Below are positions 62,563 through 64,000 of a stretch of DNA of 64,000 bases, piece after piece. The DNA is from UBA3766 sp045595325. GTDB taxonomy: Bacteria > Bacillota > Clostridia > Lachnospirales > Lachnospiraceae. Location of the stretch: positions 1 through 64,000 of the forward strand of contig JAZOAG010000077.1 of the NCBI GenBank assembly GCA_045595325.1. The letters are read 5' to 3'. The translations under genes and the position numbers were made by a program. How positions within the stretch are numbered: position 1 is the stretch's first letter; each line of letters starts with the position of its first letter. The notes under the pieces were generated by a model. It saw only the letters and a list, made by a program, of their open reading frames with translations, searched no databases and was not told where the DNA came from.

Positions 62563-64000
62563 TTCTCCTCTTCTCCGACTAATTTCGCAATGGGAATCTT
62601 AATCTGAATAAGCGTTCCGACGCCTTCCTCCGCTTCTGCCAGTAATTCGGCCGAATAATCCGTTACAATCTGAATCCGAAGACAGGCATTTAACATTCCC
62701 ACATGTTTCTTTTGTTTAATATCTTCAATCGTAACCGTAGACATCTTTTCCGTAAGTTCTTTCAGACGCTTCTCATCCATTCCTTCTCCGGTATCTTCCA
62801 CTTCCACACACAACCTGTCACCTTCTTTGTATACGCGGACAAAAATCCAACCGGGGACGGTTTTACTCTCGATGCCGTGCACACAGGCATTCTCCACAAA
62901 GGTTACAATGGTAAGTTTAGGGATACGGTATTCCAGACACCCTTCCTCTATATCCAACTCATAATTGAGGCGTTCTCCGAAACGATATTTTTGCAGTCCA
63001 AGATACGCTTCCACGAACTCCACTTCTTTTCCGATGGAAATCATATCTTCATTCCAATCCACGTTCTGCCGTTCCATAACCGCCAGTTTTTTCACCATGG
63101 CAGCGGTTTCAAATTCTTTCTTCAATACACTGTGCATGCGGATACTTTCCAGTGCATTAAACAGGAAGTGCGGATTAATCTGACTGTGCAGTGCCAGAAG
63201 TTCCGCATTTTTCCGGGCAATATTACTCTCCTGCTCTTTCAAACGATCCTTATACACGGTCTGAATCAAATCATTTGTCCGGTCCACCATTCGATTATAA
63301 TTATGCATCAGGCTTCCGATTTCATCTTCCCCCCGTGCATTACGTAGTTTTACAAGTTCATCCTTATCAACACTTTCGAATGCGCGGCTCAACTCCATAA
63401 TTCTTCCCACCAGGGAATGTTCAATTAACAGCATTAATACCAAAGGCAAAAGAATATTAATTACAATCATAAGGAAAATCCAGTGAAAGTTTCTTGCCAA
63501 AACAGAAAGCGCACTGTCATCGCTTTCTAATATATATATCTGAAGCTTCTCTCCGTATACATTAATATTCTTTGAATATGCCACGTCAACATGCTTATCA
63601 AAAACCGCAAACTCCTGGGAAACATTATTTGCCCCGTCATTTGTCAGAATAATCTTACCGTTCTGACAGACATAAATGGGTTTATCCTGCTGCATGCCCA
63701 TGAACTTTTTAGACACATTACTGTAATCCAATTCGATACTCAGCACTTTCTCACAGGTGTCTTCATTCATAAAATCCAGTTTGCGGGCCAGAACAATCTT
63801 ACGTTTTTCCTCCACAAACGGACTCCTCCAGTCATCATAATAAAAAAGCACCATGACGTCATTGGTGGAATGCTGGAGCGCCTGATACCAGGGGGAATCC
63901 TGAATCGTGGAAATTCGCCCGAACTCGCCACCGTCCACAATGGTTTCGTTATCTGCATAAATCTTAACTCTGCTGTTTTCAAATCCCGTATAGCTCTTAA
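62559..64000 (-). CDS. YesM-type sensor histidine kinase (5' end outside window)
   Basis: The minus-strand frame is open from the stop at 62559 to the window edge, about 480 visible residues. It has an extracytoplasmic sensor region, a membrane helix (WIFLMIVINILLPLVLMLLIE), a HAMP domain (ELSRAFESVDKDE...), the YesM-type phosphoacceptor His in LALHSQINPHFLFN and an ATPase domain with VENACVHGIES (N box) and DTGEGMD. It is cotranscribed with the response regulator. It presumably senses an extracellular sugar or binding-protein complex. Confidence 0.9.
   Translation of the reverse strand, partial: KSYTGFENSRVKIYADNETIVDGGEFGRISTIQDSPWYQALQHSTNDVMVLFYYDDWRSPFVEEKRKIVLARKLDFMNEDTCEKVLSIELDYSNVSKKFMGMQQDKPIYVCQNGKIILTNDGANNVSQEFAVFDKHVDVAYSKNINVYGEKLQIYILESDDSALSVLARNFHWIFLMIVINILLPLVLMLLIEHSLVGRIMELSRAFESVDKDELVKLRNARGEDEIGSLMHNYNRMVDRTNDLIQTVYKDRLKEQESNIARKNAELLALHSQINPHFLFNALESIRMHSVLKKEFETAAMVKKLAVMERQNVDWNEDMISIGKEVEFVEAYLGLQKYRFGERLNYELDIEEGCLEYRIPKLTIVTFVENACVHGIESKTVPGWIFVRVYKEGDRLCVEVEDTGEGMDEKRLKELTEKMSTVTIEDIKQKKHVGMLNACLRIQIVTDYSAELLAEAEEGVGTLIQIKIPIAKLVGEEEK

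Noticed and set aside
1..64000. tRNA, rRNA, CRISPR array, transposase or integrase genes
   Set aside because: I looked for repeats with even spacing, tRNA-like TTCGA arms with acceptor pairs and recombinase motifs and saw none convincing.

Overview
The window looks like a chromosomal segment of an anaerobic gut or rumen Firmicute, most likely Lachnospiraceae (Clostridia). The grounds are family resemblance of the proteins, strong AGGAGG ribosome binding sites, poly-T intrinsic terminators, moderate GC, a split two-subunit transketolase, an XylA-II-like isomerase with a DUF4867 partner, and YesM/YesN-type regulators beside Lpl-type sugar ABC transporters. The genus cannot be fixed by eye. No rRNA, tRNA, CRISPR array or insertion sequence was recognised.

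Region 1 (1-10,400): a partial SARP/BTAD regulator, then an AT-richer block. This block holds mntP-tetR behind a manganese (yybP-ykoY) riboswitch, a P2A-type cation ATPase, a VTT/DedA-like membrane protein, a hydrolase, a DUF3021/LytTR regulator pair and a cardiolipin synthase. The ATPase and the cardiolipin synthase are preceded by near-identical 112-bp promoter elements that align without gaps. This suggests a shared membrane/ion-homeostasis regulon, perhaps run by the LytTR protein. A promoter plus a truncated coding start resembling the first codons of pyrE lies at the edge (10,370-10,494).

Region 2 (10,500-20,000): a compact MutS2-like ATPase without a Smr domain. Its long leader has two small ORFs with good ribosome binding sites and two intrinsic terminators, the layout of ribosome-mediated attenuation. 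Next come a truncated MocR-type regulator lacking its PLP lysine, a GntR-controlled ABC exporter operon with a beta-lactamase-fold membrane protein, and a class B sortase.

Region 3 (20,000-64,000): a large locus for uptake and cytoplasmic breakdown of xylan/arabinoxylan oligosaccharides. It has a carboxylesterase, a GH51 arabinofuranosidase, an SGNH esterase, GH3, GH43 and GH8 (Rex-like) enzymes, two sugar ABC importers and a YesMN two-component system. Two AraC regulators, one LacI regulator and two unusual cytoplasmic LacI-type sugar-binding/GGDEF proteins accompany them. The xylose branch is xylulokinase, DUF4867, an FucI-like isomerase (XylA-II type) and split transketolase. None of the glycosidases has a signal peptide, so oligosaccharides are probably imported and then cut inside the cell. 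Interspersed are a second GntR-ABC operon, a second cation ATPase, a DMT transporter and two DUF624/YesL genes, each beside a single-pass anchored protein.

The most unusual parts are the MutS2-like attenuator cassette, the duplicated promoter element near LytTR-DUF3021, and the sugar-sensor/diguanylate cyclase fusions.
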